64,000 nucleotides of DNA from Antennarius striatus (lineage: Eukaryota; Chordata; Actinopteri; Lophiiformes; Antennariidae): NCBI RefSeq assembly GCF_040054535.1, contig NC_090785.1, positions 21,416,501-21,480,500 of the forward strand, in the 5' to 3' direction. A model generated the notes under the pieces. The model did not search any database. It had not been told where the DNA came from and worked only from the letters and a program-made list of their open reading frames with translations. Shown here piece after piece: positions 43,105 to 54,644 of the stretch. Within the stretch, counting starts at the first letter, position 1. Each line of letters opens with the position of its first letter. The position numbers were made by a program, and so were the translations under genes.

Positions 43105-46100
43105 ATGTTCGCCTGCAGAGCGGCCTGGCAGCGGTGTGGGCCTCTGGTGCGGAGAGTGGGCGGCCGGCTGCCCCGGGAGGGTGAGTGGCCCCGTGGACGG
43201 GTCCCCGTGGACGGGTCCCCGCAGTCCTGCTGGGACGCCAGTGGCCCGCGGGCCGGGCCCGTGGACTAGTACACTCTGTCCTCGCGTGTCCTGGCCCGGC
43301 GTGGCTTCGTCCGCTGCTGGAATGGGATGTCTGCTCGGGTGGGGTGAAGGTCGAGGTGTTTGGGGCCGCCAGGTGTCGCCCCTCCTGTGGGGGGGGGTTC
43401 TTTCCACACCGTGTTGCCCCTCAGTGGGGTGTGTGGGGCAGTAAAGCAGCAGTTTGAGCTCAGCGTTAAAGGTTTAATTTTTTTACACTTGACCGTGAAC
43501 GCACCGCAGGTCACGTGATCCTTCATGTAGATTCCGGGTCAAACTCGCGTGCACGCGCGTGACCTTCACCAAGTGTTCGTGCGGCACAGTAATGGTGCTG
43601 CTCGGTCACGTGGTGTTGGCGTGTCACTGGAACGTGAAGCAGAGGTTACGAGCTGTGACGTCATGTCCACGTTTTGTTGTGTAATCGTTTGGCCGCGAGC
43701 TTCGCGCTCCAGCCCCTGTGACGTGACGTAACGCGTGGAAGAGGCTCGCGCCTGTGGACAACATCCGGTCTGAAGGTGAGGGGACCCGCTGGGGGTGTGG
43801 CTCTGTGTGTGACGTCACGATCTCACCCACCCAGGTGAAATAAAGGTTGCTTTTAGCGTCTTTTACGGGAATGATGCCTTCAGGGGGTGTGGGAAATATG
43901 ACGATTGAATTGCTTGACCTTTCTGTGGTTCAGACTGTCCTCTGCTGACAGGAAATGGCTTTAATAAAACCTGGAGTCTGTCGCTGACAGTTAGCGGATG
44001 CTAACTGTTATTTGTGTTATTTGTACCTTGGATGGACGGGAACAGGTTTGTTGTTTGTAGAACTGCTGACTCATCAATGCTTCATCCATCCATGGGGGGC
44101 GGAGGGGTGTGTGTTAAATTATTGCAGACATTCTGACCACCAGACTCTTCCCATGGTCCCACTTAACAAGAGGAGGGTATCGGTGGTTAGTCTGTGACCT
44201 GTGGGTCCTCCAGCGGGTCAGGAAGTGGCACCATGTGACCCCTCGGAGGGGGGTGTCTGAGCTGATCAGTGGGTATAAATACCAGGAGGCGTATCGGCTT
44301 TGGATCAGTTGGTGACAACATGAGGTTAATACCGTTAACGCTGACTTAAAGGAGGACTTGACCAGGATTTGACTCGTTGTCACACAACAAGGCTGGTGGG
44401 AGTCAAGTGAAGTTTCTCAGTCCACCGTTCCTGCAGGATTTATCCTGATCCATGCCCCCCCCGTAACCTTCATGGCCACGGAGTGACTCAGGTGTCAAAC
44501 AAGTGCTGACAAGCATATTTTTGGAGATCTAATGCTATTGTGCTCAATCCCATCACAGGATGAGGCATCGTGAGCCGTCTTTTTTCTGTCCTCTAAATCT
44601 CCAGGTCTAGCGACAGTGGAGAGACGTGGACGCGCCCGCTGGCGAGCAAACACGAACGCCGTTCTGAGCTGTTGGAACAATCAATGGGTCTGATGTGGTG
44701 CTTTCTTTTTCTTACTCTGTCTAGTTATGCAGCGGCGACAGATGTCCTCCGGCTCGGAGGGGTCTGGCCAGACCATAGTCTACAGCTTGCTGTGTGGAGG
44801 AGCCTTCGTCGGCACTGTGGCATATGTAAGTTCTACTGACTCTAACACACTCTAGAAGAACTTTTTAATGTGGTCGTTTGGAGGTGTTTACAAATCCGGT
44901 CCTGAACCCAAAGATCTACCTGGATTGTTACCCCCCCCCCGATCAGATCCTACATATCTCACGTTTGGATATTAAAGTCCTGATCATTCTGACCTCGGCT
45001 CACAATCAACCTTGTGACGCCGTCGCATCCACACCCAAACGACGTTCAGTTTACGTGTTTTTCTCTGAGAAGCCGTCAGATGGTTCAAGCCTTCTGCCAC
45101 GGTTTCTTTCATATCCTGTCGCGTGTGATGAATGTGATGCTCTTGGACATGGAGACCAGCTTCAGTCACTCACAACTCTGGCTGGTCTCCAGTTCATACT
45201 GGAAACCGTGTGCTGACCCAGCTGTGATGAAGAGGAGCAGCTTTCACGCTAGATGAACTCAGTTCTGTCTCTCCTGTCAGGATGTTGTGGTAATATTAAA
45301 GAATCAGCTTTGAAACAAGCCTTCTGTAATTCATTAAGTTAGGAATCTTTCGCAATCAAAAGCGCACACACTTTATTTCAATGTCTTTTATTCCGGAGTA
45401 GGAATGCATTCATCTACACTAGTTTAAAAAGTGATGTCCACAGTGATTCAAAACCAAACCTTCAAGCCAAATGTTTGAGCTTCAGTCCTCTGGTGATTCC
45501 AACAAACGAACTGACCTTGGTGACTCTTCTCCCTCTCTCTGCAGGCTGTCTCAGGCATAACTGCAGACAATGCCAGGTACAACAAACGTGTGGCAGGAAT
45601 GCATGCCAAGTCCGAAGCGGAGTGGATCCCTAAGCCATGGCCACCCAGACGTAAGCACTCCTGAGCGACCCTCCAGTTGTTCACCCGCCAGAGACGGCGG
45701 TCACACCAGACACACTGGGTGTGTCTTAGTGCGTGTTCAGATTGGTCGCCAAAATCTAATTTTTAGCCCATCCAGATTGATGTCGGATGTCACATACCAC
45801 ATGAAATCTGACTTTTGCGGGACAGATTGAAACCACATACAGGAGGTAGTTTCATATCAGATATGGACAGTGTCAACAGCTCCAAACACCGATCGGATAT
45901 GGTGGTCCGTTACGTCAATGTACGCAACGCGAGAGCATCGCATTACGGAGCGGTAAAAAATGGAAGAAGAAATTGACAATATATGGTGTTTCTGAGATTT
46001 TCTCCAATACTCTGAAGTAACCAGACTCCATGTTCGTTGATGTCTTTGTTGTTGCCCCTGCTATATGAGCTCACAAATTACACACACTGAACGACACCTT

Positions 46101-49100
46101 TGCTCCAACGTCATTGGTACGGCAACCTGTCGGATCGGTCAACAATGTGGCCCAGTCTGAACAGAGCAAGATCGCTATTGGGCATTTGCTAAAAACAGTG
46201 AATAGTTGTCCCTAAAAATCAGACATGGAAGGAAATCTGATTGGTATCTGATTTGCCTGCCGTCTGAACGCAACCTTAGAACCCTGTGCTCCCGAACCAG
46301 AGACCGTTGTCACACCAGACACAGAGGGTGTGTGTTGGAGCCCTGTGTCAGCTCAGGTCAAACTCTGGTCTTATCACAGTTTTTGTATTTTATCGTTAAT
46401 TGCAAAGTTTAAATAATGAGACTTTTTCAAAATGATTGATTTTACCCTGTAATGGTGGTTGCTTTTGTTAAACTACAAACCTGAAACTCCAGCAGGTCTC
46501 CTAGTTGGAGGTGTCGTCCGTAGAGACCTGAGCTGACGTTTAAAACCTGTATTGGGTTTGAGAGTTTCCACACTTCTGGCCAGGCATTGGTTGGCCAGAA
46601 GTTGTGTTCTTGGTCTAGAACAAGTCTCAATCTTGTGTGAAACTCCAAAAGTGTGGCTGTTCATTAACATGGGGTTGATTGGGTTTGCATACGATTGTTT
46701 TCCTCCAGACAAAACATCAGTTAGAATCTACACTTCCATTCCCCCGATGTGCTTGAGTATGTGATGCTTGGCTTGATTCACTGCCTGTCGGTGAGGTTAA
46801 TGCCTTTACCAGACAGAATCACTGACTGAAGTTGTTCTTCTGTATGACCTCACTTCCTGTCCCTTCTTACCTAAAACCTTTGTCCTTGAATGGATCCTCT
46901 CCCGTCACACCAAACCACTTCACCGTTATTCAGACATATTGGTTAATAATATGAGTAAACTAAGCTGTAAGAAACCTGAGTGATGTGAAGACTTGTTGAC
47001 TAGTTGCTGGTCACTCTCGTCAAACCGTTACCACACGTCTAACCTCTGGGATTAGACCATGGCACTGATTTCTTCTTCTCTCTCTAACTGTGTGTCTTTA
47101 CTCTTTTCAGTGTAATGCTAAAGCTAGGGTCCTCTGTGGCCGTGAGGATATTCGTCCGAGTGCTGGACTCTGGATGTGAACAGGAAAACAAACCCCTCTC
47201 CTCCTTTGCTCCTCAGCCTAAAACCTGTGGACAGTTCTCTGAAGGATGAACCGTCCTTCGCTGTCTTTGCTGCTAAATGCTCATTCGTAAGGAGGATAAA
47301 TGTACTTGTCAAAAAAATCCACACTCTGATTTTGACTCTTTTTTTTTCCGTTTGATTACTTAGTTTTGAACACGACTCTAGTTTGAATGGAAATCTGACT
47401 TTGTGGGACAATGGCTCCAATACAGCCATCGCTGCTAACACTGTACTGTTGTGAGTGATGGTGTTCCCTTGGCGTCTGTCAGTTAATGTTTAGATCACGC
47501 CACGTCGGAGACGTCCTCCAAACGTCATGTTGGAGTTTAGCTACAAGCTAAGCTGTTGCTTCATCATGATCCTGGACGACACAATCCTAGCTGCAAACTC
47601 ATCTTTGTTTTCAAATTAAGGAAGTATTACAAATTATGTGAGCGTTTTCCAAGCAAATAATACAGAAGAAATCACAAGTTCATTAGCAACGGTTTTCCAT
47701 TAGATCTCCTCTGCATTGACCAACCTGGAGTTAACAATGTCAGTGATTGATCTCCATGGTTATTTGACTCTTTTCACTCTTATTGAGTTTCAAAATGGAA
47801 AGAATCTTCCTCTTCTTCAGGCTTTTCAATTCAGGGGTCGCCACAGCCAATCAGTGTCCTCCATCTAACCCTGTCTTCTGCATCCTCTTCTCTCACACCA
47901 ACTACCTTCATGTCCTCTTTCACTACATCCATAAACCTCCTCTTTGGTCTTCCTCTAGGCCTCCTGCCTGGCAGTTCAAAACTCAGCATCCTTCTACCAA
48001 TATATTCACTATCTCTCCTCTGGACATGTCCAAACCATCTCAGTCTGGCCTCTCTGACTTCATCTCCAGAACCTCTAACATGTGCTGTCCCTCTGATGTA
48101 CTCATTCCTGATCCTAACCTTCCTGGTCACTCCCAAAGAGAACCTCAGCATCTTCATCTCTATACCTCCAGCTCTGTCTCCTGTCTTTTCCTCAGTGACA
48201 CTGTCTCTAGACCAAACAACATCGCTGGTCTCACCACAGTTTTGTACACCTTTCCTTTCATTTTAGCTGAAACTCTTCTATCACACATCACACCTGACAC
48301 TTTCCTCCACCTGTTCCATCCTGCCTGGACACGCTTCTTCACCTCTTTTCCACACTCTCCATTGCTCTGGACTGTTGAGCCTAAGTACTAAAAATCCTCC
48401 ACCTTCTTGATCTCTTCTCCCTGTAACCTCACTCTTCCACTTGGGTCCCTCTCATTCACACACATGTACTCTGGCTCAGAGCTGAAATTGTTTGACCCCC
48501 TGTGGATTTTGAAACGGCCAGCCATTTGGGTCTCGACCAGTTTCCAGTTCCCTGACGGAGGGGATTGTCACTTAAAATTTCAAGAATCAGATGAAATGAG
48601 ACTGCAGTGGTTCAGCAGGTCCAGGAGCAGCATGAGGAAACTCCTGTCAGTCTGCCCACACCCACACCGCTGAGATGACCCTCGTTGTTTTAGTCGGTTG
48701 GTTTTTTTGTAAAAATTTAGATGGCCTTAGCTAACTAGCTGCTTCAACTGAGCCACATTATAAGCTAGTAGGTTCTGCCAGAGCTGGTAGGGTATAATCA
48801 TCACTTCCAACAGTCGTGTCGTCCGTGCTGAAGTCCCTGGACCATTGTCCCACAACCTGAAGCTTCTTTTGTGTTGTAAAAAATGTTGATCATATTTCAG
48901 TTCCAAAAGGCAAACATCCAACTATCTCATTGGTCCTCACCGGTAACGGTTCTAAATAACTTCCACTTCACTCCCCGCCCCCCACCACCCTGCATCTTGT
49001 TCCCTTACCCTGCCTGTTCTTCTGCCCTGCATCATTCTGGTCGTGCTCCTCTTTGTCGTTTGAGTTTGCATGCAGTGTGTGTGGTAAAGGGGACGTCTCT

Positions 49101-52100
49101 GTGGGTTTCCACACACCGTGACCCCCGAGGCAGCGCTCAGGTTAACAGTCTGCAGGTCGGACTGCTAGAAAACATCAAATCAGCTGTTGGTAGTTAGGTT
49201 TCCATCCAACTCACCAGTTCATGTTTGCTTCTGGTTTAGCAGGTGACGCTACCAGAGCATGTTGTCTGAAGATCATCCCTGATTTGTTCTCACTTTTTAC
49301 AGATAAATCAAGGCGGAGTAACTGTGTTTGAAAAAAAAATATCCTTAATCCAAGATTTTTGCTTTGATATTCTGGACATGAAATGTGTCTGAAAAAAGTC
49401 TCAGACAAGTACTGAATACTTCAGTTTGGCACATTGGATGGAAATCTAGCTGCAGAAGATATTTATCACCCCATTTGTTTTAAAATATTAAAGTATATTC
49501 AAGAAAGATTATCTTAAATATATTTTTAAAATTGTAAAATATATATAAGAAGGATGTTCTGCCAGGCTTATCTTATTTGCAACATTTGGGAAATGCATTG
49601 AATGTCAGTGAGGATTGTTTTAGGTTGGGGGGGTAGGGTTCTTTACACAATCATCATTCGTGTTCACTCTGACGGTCAAACCAGTATTCCATCTGATGGT
49701 ATTTCTGTTTCTTATGGAGTAGATGCTGAGGAGGAGGCTGAGGAGGAGGCTGAGGAGGCCACTGGAGGAGCTGAGGGTGATGAAGAGGAGGCTGCAGCTG
49801 TTGAAACTGAGGCTGTAGTGGAGACGGTTGTTGAGGCGGTCTCCGAGGTTGCTGAGGAAGCCGAAGTCCTTGCTAAGGAGGAAGAGGAGGTAGTTGCTGA
49901 GGAAGTCACTGTCGCTGTTGAACAAGCTGCTGAGGCTGATGCAGAACCGCCGGCTGAGGCTGATGCAGAACCGCCGGCTGAGGCTGCTGCAGAACCGCCG
50001 GCTGCTGTTGCCACGGAGCCTGAAAGCCATGGTACGACTTCATCCGAGGAGACAACTGCCTCTGAGGCCTGAGGTTCCACACATTCACCACAGGAATACG
50101 CACACATACACTTGACTATCTCTGACCCACATTTCTTTCTCCTCACATCTCTGGGAACAGTAACACTGGTAACTTATAGCCGACGTCTAGAAACATTAGG
50201 GATTAGCTGCTTCTCAGGTGCATGGGTTCACCTCCTCTTCTTTCCTAAGACACTATTTTCTCATTATTGTACTAAGGATGAAGGGCAGCACTGGGAGCAA
50301 ACTAAGTATTTTATCAAGGATGCGTTGAGGTTTTTGTGGTGTGCAGCATAGATTACTGGGCATGATGTGTATGTTTGTTTGTGGCCTAGACATGTTCCAA
50401 TTCAGATAGGTCATCTTCTGCTAAAGATCCTCATTTCCAGCTGCACATCAGGAAGACAGTTTCTAGGGGCCAGTGGGGCTTTTCTGTGTTCCCTCCCCTC
50501 GGATTGGCCAACACAATACCACAGGCCTTATGTGAGATTACAGTGAACACACACAGGCACATAGGCATTTGGAAACAAGCTGGAGCCCCCATCAGATGCT
50601 GTGATTTTTAACCATGTAGCCCCTGAAGCTTCATGAGATCTGACACACACTGTATGTCTTTGATTTTAATCTGTAATGTTGGAGAGATTTTCCCGTTGCC
50701 GTGGAGCAGGTTGACTCCTGGTTGTCCTCACATGTCGATGTGTACATCCAACACCCAGATGAGATGGCTGTTTGTGTAAAAACTGTGTAACAGCTGAAGT
50801 GTGTTTTTTCCTCAACTGTAATGTGTCACGAATCATAAGGTCAATGAAACAATTAAGTTATTGAGTGATTCAAGTTATATTTGATGATTTTATTAATCCT
50901 GGAACTGGATATTGAGCACTGTGAACAATAAAGATAAGTCATTAAGCCATAAAATAAAGCTTTTGTTTGAAGTGGAAAGGTTTACTGCCATCTTTACTTT
51001 GTCTCAGTTTTTTTCCAGTCATTCGACCGTTCTGGCTGCTGATTCCAGAGTATCAGTGACTTGGTGTTTTTACATAGTAATTAATCTTGCATGAAGTTAT
51101 ACATCAATTCAATATAAGTCTTTATCGATCTGAAAAACAGCCACTGCCATGCTCTCCATCTCATCACTATTTGTACCTTCAGCTTTGCTGCAACCAAACT
51201 TCAGTATTCATTGAAAGTTGACCTTCACTTTTTGTTTGTAGTCTCTTTACTTTGTGATGCTTGGTGATATGTTCTCGCCTGGCCAAGAAGCCAAACCCTT
51301 AGAGCTGCTGTTGGCTGTCTTGTTGTGTAGTAACTGAGTTTGTCCCGTGTTGTGGAGTGGGTCCTCTGAGCTTTAGACGGATGATGTTGGATAGTCTCAC
51401 CCTTAGAAAACCAGATAAGGTCTATGTGCGTTACACCTCTTTTGAGGAATGGAAACAGGGACTGTGATGTTAGATTTCATAGAGAAGGATCCTTACTACG
51501 GGATAATGAAACAAAAATTTTCAAATTAATGTCAGGACCTAAGGCTTCCCTGTAGAACATTACAGCCAATTACCGGTTATTGAAACGATACTAAGATAAC
51601 TAATCAAATAATATTGTAATTTCTGTGAAAATGTTTTCTTCAATTCATTGGTTTATGGTACACTGGTAATGAACCATGTCTTTCCTCTAACAGCTTTCCT
51701 TTCAGTTCCTTTAAATGCTAGAAGTAGACTACTGCTGCATGTTAGCCTAATACATGAGATTGTCATTGAATAGAAATGCATGACCACTGTCACATGGTTT
51801 CTCCTGCAGAGCTGAGATTGACTGCAAATCTTTTTATTTTAATTTTTTTTGGCCTGTGGTGTTATACTGTACAATGCATTTAAAATTTCACATGTCCATT
51901 TAGAAATAAAGCCTTTGTTTGGATTCTTGACGGCTGGATTACAGACTTCTGAAAGACATGTGATCGCACCAGATATTTTCTTTGCTTTTTCTGATTAGTT
52001 TCCAAGTTTTCTGTCAGAAGGAGCTGCAATAGTAAATTAATGTTCATCATAAATGACTGTAACAACCTTCTTTTCATTCTCTACCAGCCCTCTCTTGCAC

Positions 52101-54644
52101 AAAACGTCCTTGCTTTTGTTTATCTTTTTTCACTGGGTTGAGTGGAGGGTGGTCAACCACCAAACCACAGGGATGCACCCCTTTTCCTGTAGAAGAGAAT
52201 CCATACTTTCACAGCCCTAGCATGAAATCTGCTATCCCTGAAAGTGTCTCACAAACACTCTACCTTGCTTAACTACCTCACCTTGTGTAGGCTTGATATG
52301 GAAGACTATAATTTCAACATCAGTGATATTTGGATGGCTGGGTTTTGTGTTGCAGTGCTGCTGGCAGTTGCTTCTTCTATAGAGATACCGAAGATAGCTG
52401 AAGCAAATGGAGATTTGGCACCAACTGTTGGAGACCTCAAAGAGGAAGAATCTCTGGTTCCAGTAGAGACGAAGCCTGTTGAAGATATTGTACCAGTTGG
52501 GGAAGCTTCTAAGCCAGCAGAAGAGGCACCTGCACCAGTGGACGTTGCACCAGTTGCCGAAGAGGTCTTTGCACCAGTGGACGTTGCACCAGTTGCTGAA
52601 GAGGCCCCTACACCAGTGGACGTTGCACCAGTTGCTGAAGAGGCCCCTGCACCAGTGGACGTTACACCAGTTGCCGAAGAGGCCCCTGTACCAGTGGACA
52701 TTGCACCAGTTGCCGAAGAATCCCCTGCACCAGTGGACGTTGCATCAGTTGCTGAAGAGGCCCCTGCACCAGTGGATGTTGCACCAGTTGCCGAAGAGGC
52801 CCCTACACCAGTGGACGTTGCACCAGTTGCTGAAGAGGCCCCTGCACCAGTGGACGTTGCACCAGTTGCTGAAGAGGCCCCTGCACCAGTGGACGTTACA
52901 CCAGTTGCTGAAGAGGCCCCTGCACCAGTGGACGTTACACCAGTTGCTGAAGAGGCCCCTGCACCAGTGGACGTTACACCAGTTGCTGAAGAGGCCCCTG
53001 CACCAGTGGACCTTGCACCAGTTGCCGAAGAGGCCCCTGTACCAGTGGACGTTGCACCAGTTGCCGAAGAGGCCCCTGTACCAGTGGACGTTGCACCAGT
53101 TGCCGAAGAGGCCCCTGTACCAGTGGACGTTGCACCAGTTGCCGAAGAGGCCCCTGTACCAGTGGACGTTGCACCAGTTGCCGAAGAGGCCCCTGTACCA
53201 GTGGACGTTGCACCAGTTGCCGAAGAGGCCCCTGTACCAGTGGACGTTGCACCAGTTGCCGAAGAGGCCCCTGTACCAGTGGACGCTGCACCAGTTGCCG
53301 AAGAGGCCCCTGTACCAGTGGACGCTGCACCAGTTGCCGTAGAGGCCCCTGTACCAGTGGACGTTGCACCAGTTGCCGAAGAGGCCCTTGTGCCCATCGA
53401 AGTTGTACCCCTGCTTGAAGACACTGTTGCAACAGTCGATGTTGCTGCAGTAGATGAGGCCCCTGCTGTGGATGCTGAAGCTCTAGTAGCAGTGCAGGTT
53501 TCACCTGTGGTAGAAGAAGCCGTGACCACAGTAGAAGCTACTCATGGTGAGGACACCCCTGCGCCAGCAGACCCTGATGTTCTCTCAGCTGTAGATGAAG
53601 AGCCTAGCCCCACCACGGTTGTGGAAGAAGCTGCGGGAGTTGAACCAGTTGCAGTTTCTGCAGAGACCCTGGCAGAAGAACCCAAGAGAGAATATATTGT
53701 TGTTGTTTTGGAAGGAACCCCTGCAAAAGAGAAACAGTCCAAAGTGTTGGGAGTGGGTCATGTGACTGGGAGAATCATCCCAGCTCCAGATGACGACAAT
53801 GATGCCCCTGTCTCTGAGGTACCAGATATTCTTGTTTTGTGGTTGACCTCACGTTGAGTAAGGGTTCCTTATATGGATTTTGATTGGCATAGGTGAACAG
53901 TGCTAGGAATGCAACATTGGGCATTTTTAGTACGTGCCCCCACATCAATACACTAATGACTTGAAGTTGACCCAGCCCTCAAGCAGCCAAAATGCATTGT
54001 ATTAACAAAGCAATCAATGAGAACCATTTAATCTACAAGGTACTACTGTTCTTTAATGTCTTAATCCCCTCTCCCATATTCATACAAAGAGCTAGTCTAC
54101 ATAAACAAATTCGTCCTTACGTTTTTTGAATTGCTGCTTAAGAAATAATCCTTGAACCATGTCCTCTAAATCTTTTTCACTGCTGTTTGACTGAACTGCC
54201 CTACCCTGTAATACCTTTTAAAAGTCAACCCCAGTCTGCTGTAACTCATGTGGCTCATGGCCTAACTTTTGCACATCACTAACAAGCAATAGTTTTCACT
54301 TTAGAAAAATAATCCCAGTGAGAGTTAGATGATGCTTCATAAACATATTTCATGAAGTTATCTTCTGTGCTTGTCATTGGTCAGTGTGGGCTTTAACATG
54401 GATTTTAAACTCCTATTCAGGGTAAACGTCGTCTTCTTAGAATGCAGATGGAGTAGCTCCAACAAAGGTACTGAGCCTTGATTATTTCTGTCATGGTTGT
54501 TGTAGATTATACATTGATTACAATGACGCAGCTCTGTTGTTACTCTGTGGTAGAAACATTAAGTATATAAATGTCATCTCTAAAAGCAGGATATGTGGCT
54601 CATGTTCAATGCTATTGACTTCTTTCTTTCCTTCATCACAGTAA
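43105..54644 (+). CDS. mgarp: Mitochondria-localized glutamic acid-rich protein
   Basis: Common exons: 43105-43180, 44725-44825, 45545-45650. They encode a 94-residue module: a basic leader (MFACRAAWQRCGPLVRRVGG), RRQMSSGSEGSG, a membrane segment (TIVYSLLCGGAFVGTVAYAV) and DNARYNKRVAGMHAKSEAEW. The exon 3 donor is phase 1, and three acceptors downstream accept it: 47111 (short form), 49723 (Glu/Ala-rich exon) and 52356 or 52383 (repeat exon, then 54441-54467, then TAA at 54642-54644). The longest form is about 591 residues, and the form ending at 50072 has 210 (human MGARP has 240). Human MGARP sits in the outer/inner mitochondrial membrane region and affects mitochondrial transport and steroid production; it responds to hypoxia and HIF-1. 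Position between ndufc1 and elf2 matches human 4q31, which supports the name where sequence similarity is modest. Confidence 0.8.
43181..44724 (+). other. mgarp: mgarp intron 1
   Basis: No second gene recognised. The first 250 bases are GC-rich, with a 12-base gtggacgggtcc unit repeated in tandem at 43192-43218. Confidence 0.6.
45729..46277. mobile_element. Candidate MITE with TTA flanks (Harbinger-like?)
   Basis: Imperfect terminal inverted repeats: left gtgcgtgttcagattgg, right (reverse complement) ggttgcgttcagacgg. Both sides are flanked by TTA, the usual PIF/Harbinger target. Subterminal aaatctgattt-like motifs recur. No transposase. It lies in mgarp intron 3. The flanking DNA on both sides shares cagagac...gtcacaccagacaca, so a local duplication may complicate the reading. 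Confidence 0.45.
46440..46720. repeat. Nested inverted repeat
   Basis: Arms acttctggcca (46570-46580) and tggccagaagt (46591-46601) are framed by a wider, weaker pair (gagagtttccacac / gtgtgaaactcc). It may be a foldback or MITE remnant in mgarp intron 3. Confidence 0.4.
47111..47115 (+). CDS. mgarp: Candidate short terminal exon of mgarp
   Basis: A good acceptor (ctttactcttttcag) is followed by TGTAA. Joined to the phase-1 donor at 45650 it gives CTG TAA, so a 95-residue form ending PPRL with no acidic domain. Transcript evidence is needed to know if it is used. Confidence 0.35.
47805..48480 (-). mobile_element. LINE 3' region, broken frame
   Basis: Minus-strand frames read in order YKTVVRPAMLFGLETVSLRK (48342-48160) and, one frame over, MKMLRFSLGVTRKVRIRNEY, RLRWFGHVQRRDSEYIGRRM and DAEDRVRWRTLIGCGDP (48157-47831), ending at the stop typical of this fish LINE. 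Only the last quarter of the RT polyprotein remains. A one-base-type frameshift separates the two frames. It lies in mgarp intron 3, between the short and the Glu-rich terminal exons. Confidence 0.75.
48481..49600 (+). other. mgarp: mgarp intronic sequence
   Basis: No gene, RNA gene or clear repeat family recognised in this stretch. Confidence 0.4.
49723..50072 (+). CDS. mgarp: Glu/Ala-rich C-terminal exon of mgarp
   Basis: Acceptor cttatggagtag, phase 1. The first codon is completed as CAT, then AEEEAEEEAEEATGGAEG and EEEAAAVETEAVVETVVEAV, with three tandem AEADAEPP-type repeats near the end, and TGA at 50070-50072. The composition (Glu, Ala, Val) is what names the family. A phase-1 donor inside it (CATG/GTACGA after 50031) would let it splice onto the later repeat exon instead of ending. 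A poly(A) signal AATAAA lies at about 50925. Confidence 0.75.
50073..52355 (+). other. mgarp: 3' UTR of the Glu-rich mgarp form, then intron
   Basis: AATAAA at about 50925 and 50951 could end the shorter transcript. The remainder has no recognised feature; a further AATAAA lies near 51905. Confidence 0.4.
52356..53818 (+). CDS. mgarp: Repeat-rich C-terminal exon of mgarp
   Basis: Two phase-equivalent acceptors: ttttgtgttgcag (exon from 52356) and cttcttctatag (from 52383). After EIPKIAEANGDLAPTVGD come about 22 tandem copies of a 13-residue, 39-base unit, PVAEEAPAPVDVA, with APVP variants in the second half (roughly 52525-53395). Then an acidic Val/Ala tail and a conserved-looking end (REYIVVVLEGTPAKEKQSKV, VLGVGHVTGRIIPAPDDDND). 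Donor GAG/GTACCA at 53818 is phase 0. A small exon 54441-54467 (NADGVAPTK) and a final exon that starts with TAA at 54642 can follow; without splicing the frame ends at 53857. Assignment to mgarp rests on strand, phase and composition. Confidence 0.65.

Noticed and set aside
42949-43444. Overlapping frames of 116-152 codons around mgarp exon 1
   Set aside because: GC-rich promoter and exon region has few stops by chance; only the short frame from 43105 has homology and a donor.
52306-53529. 407-codon antisense frame and a 287-codon second plus-strand frame over the repeat exon
   Set aside because: The 39-bp unit is a multiple of three, so frames without a stop in one unit stay open across the array. 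Only the mgarp frame has matching splice phases and a sensible composition.
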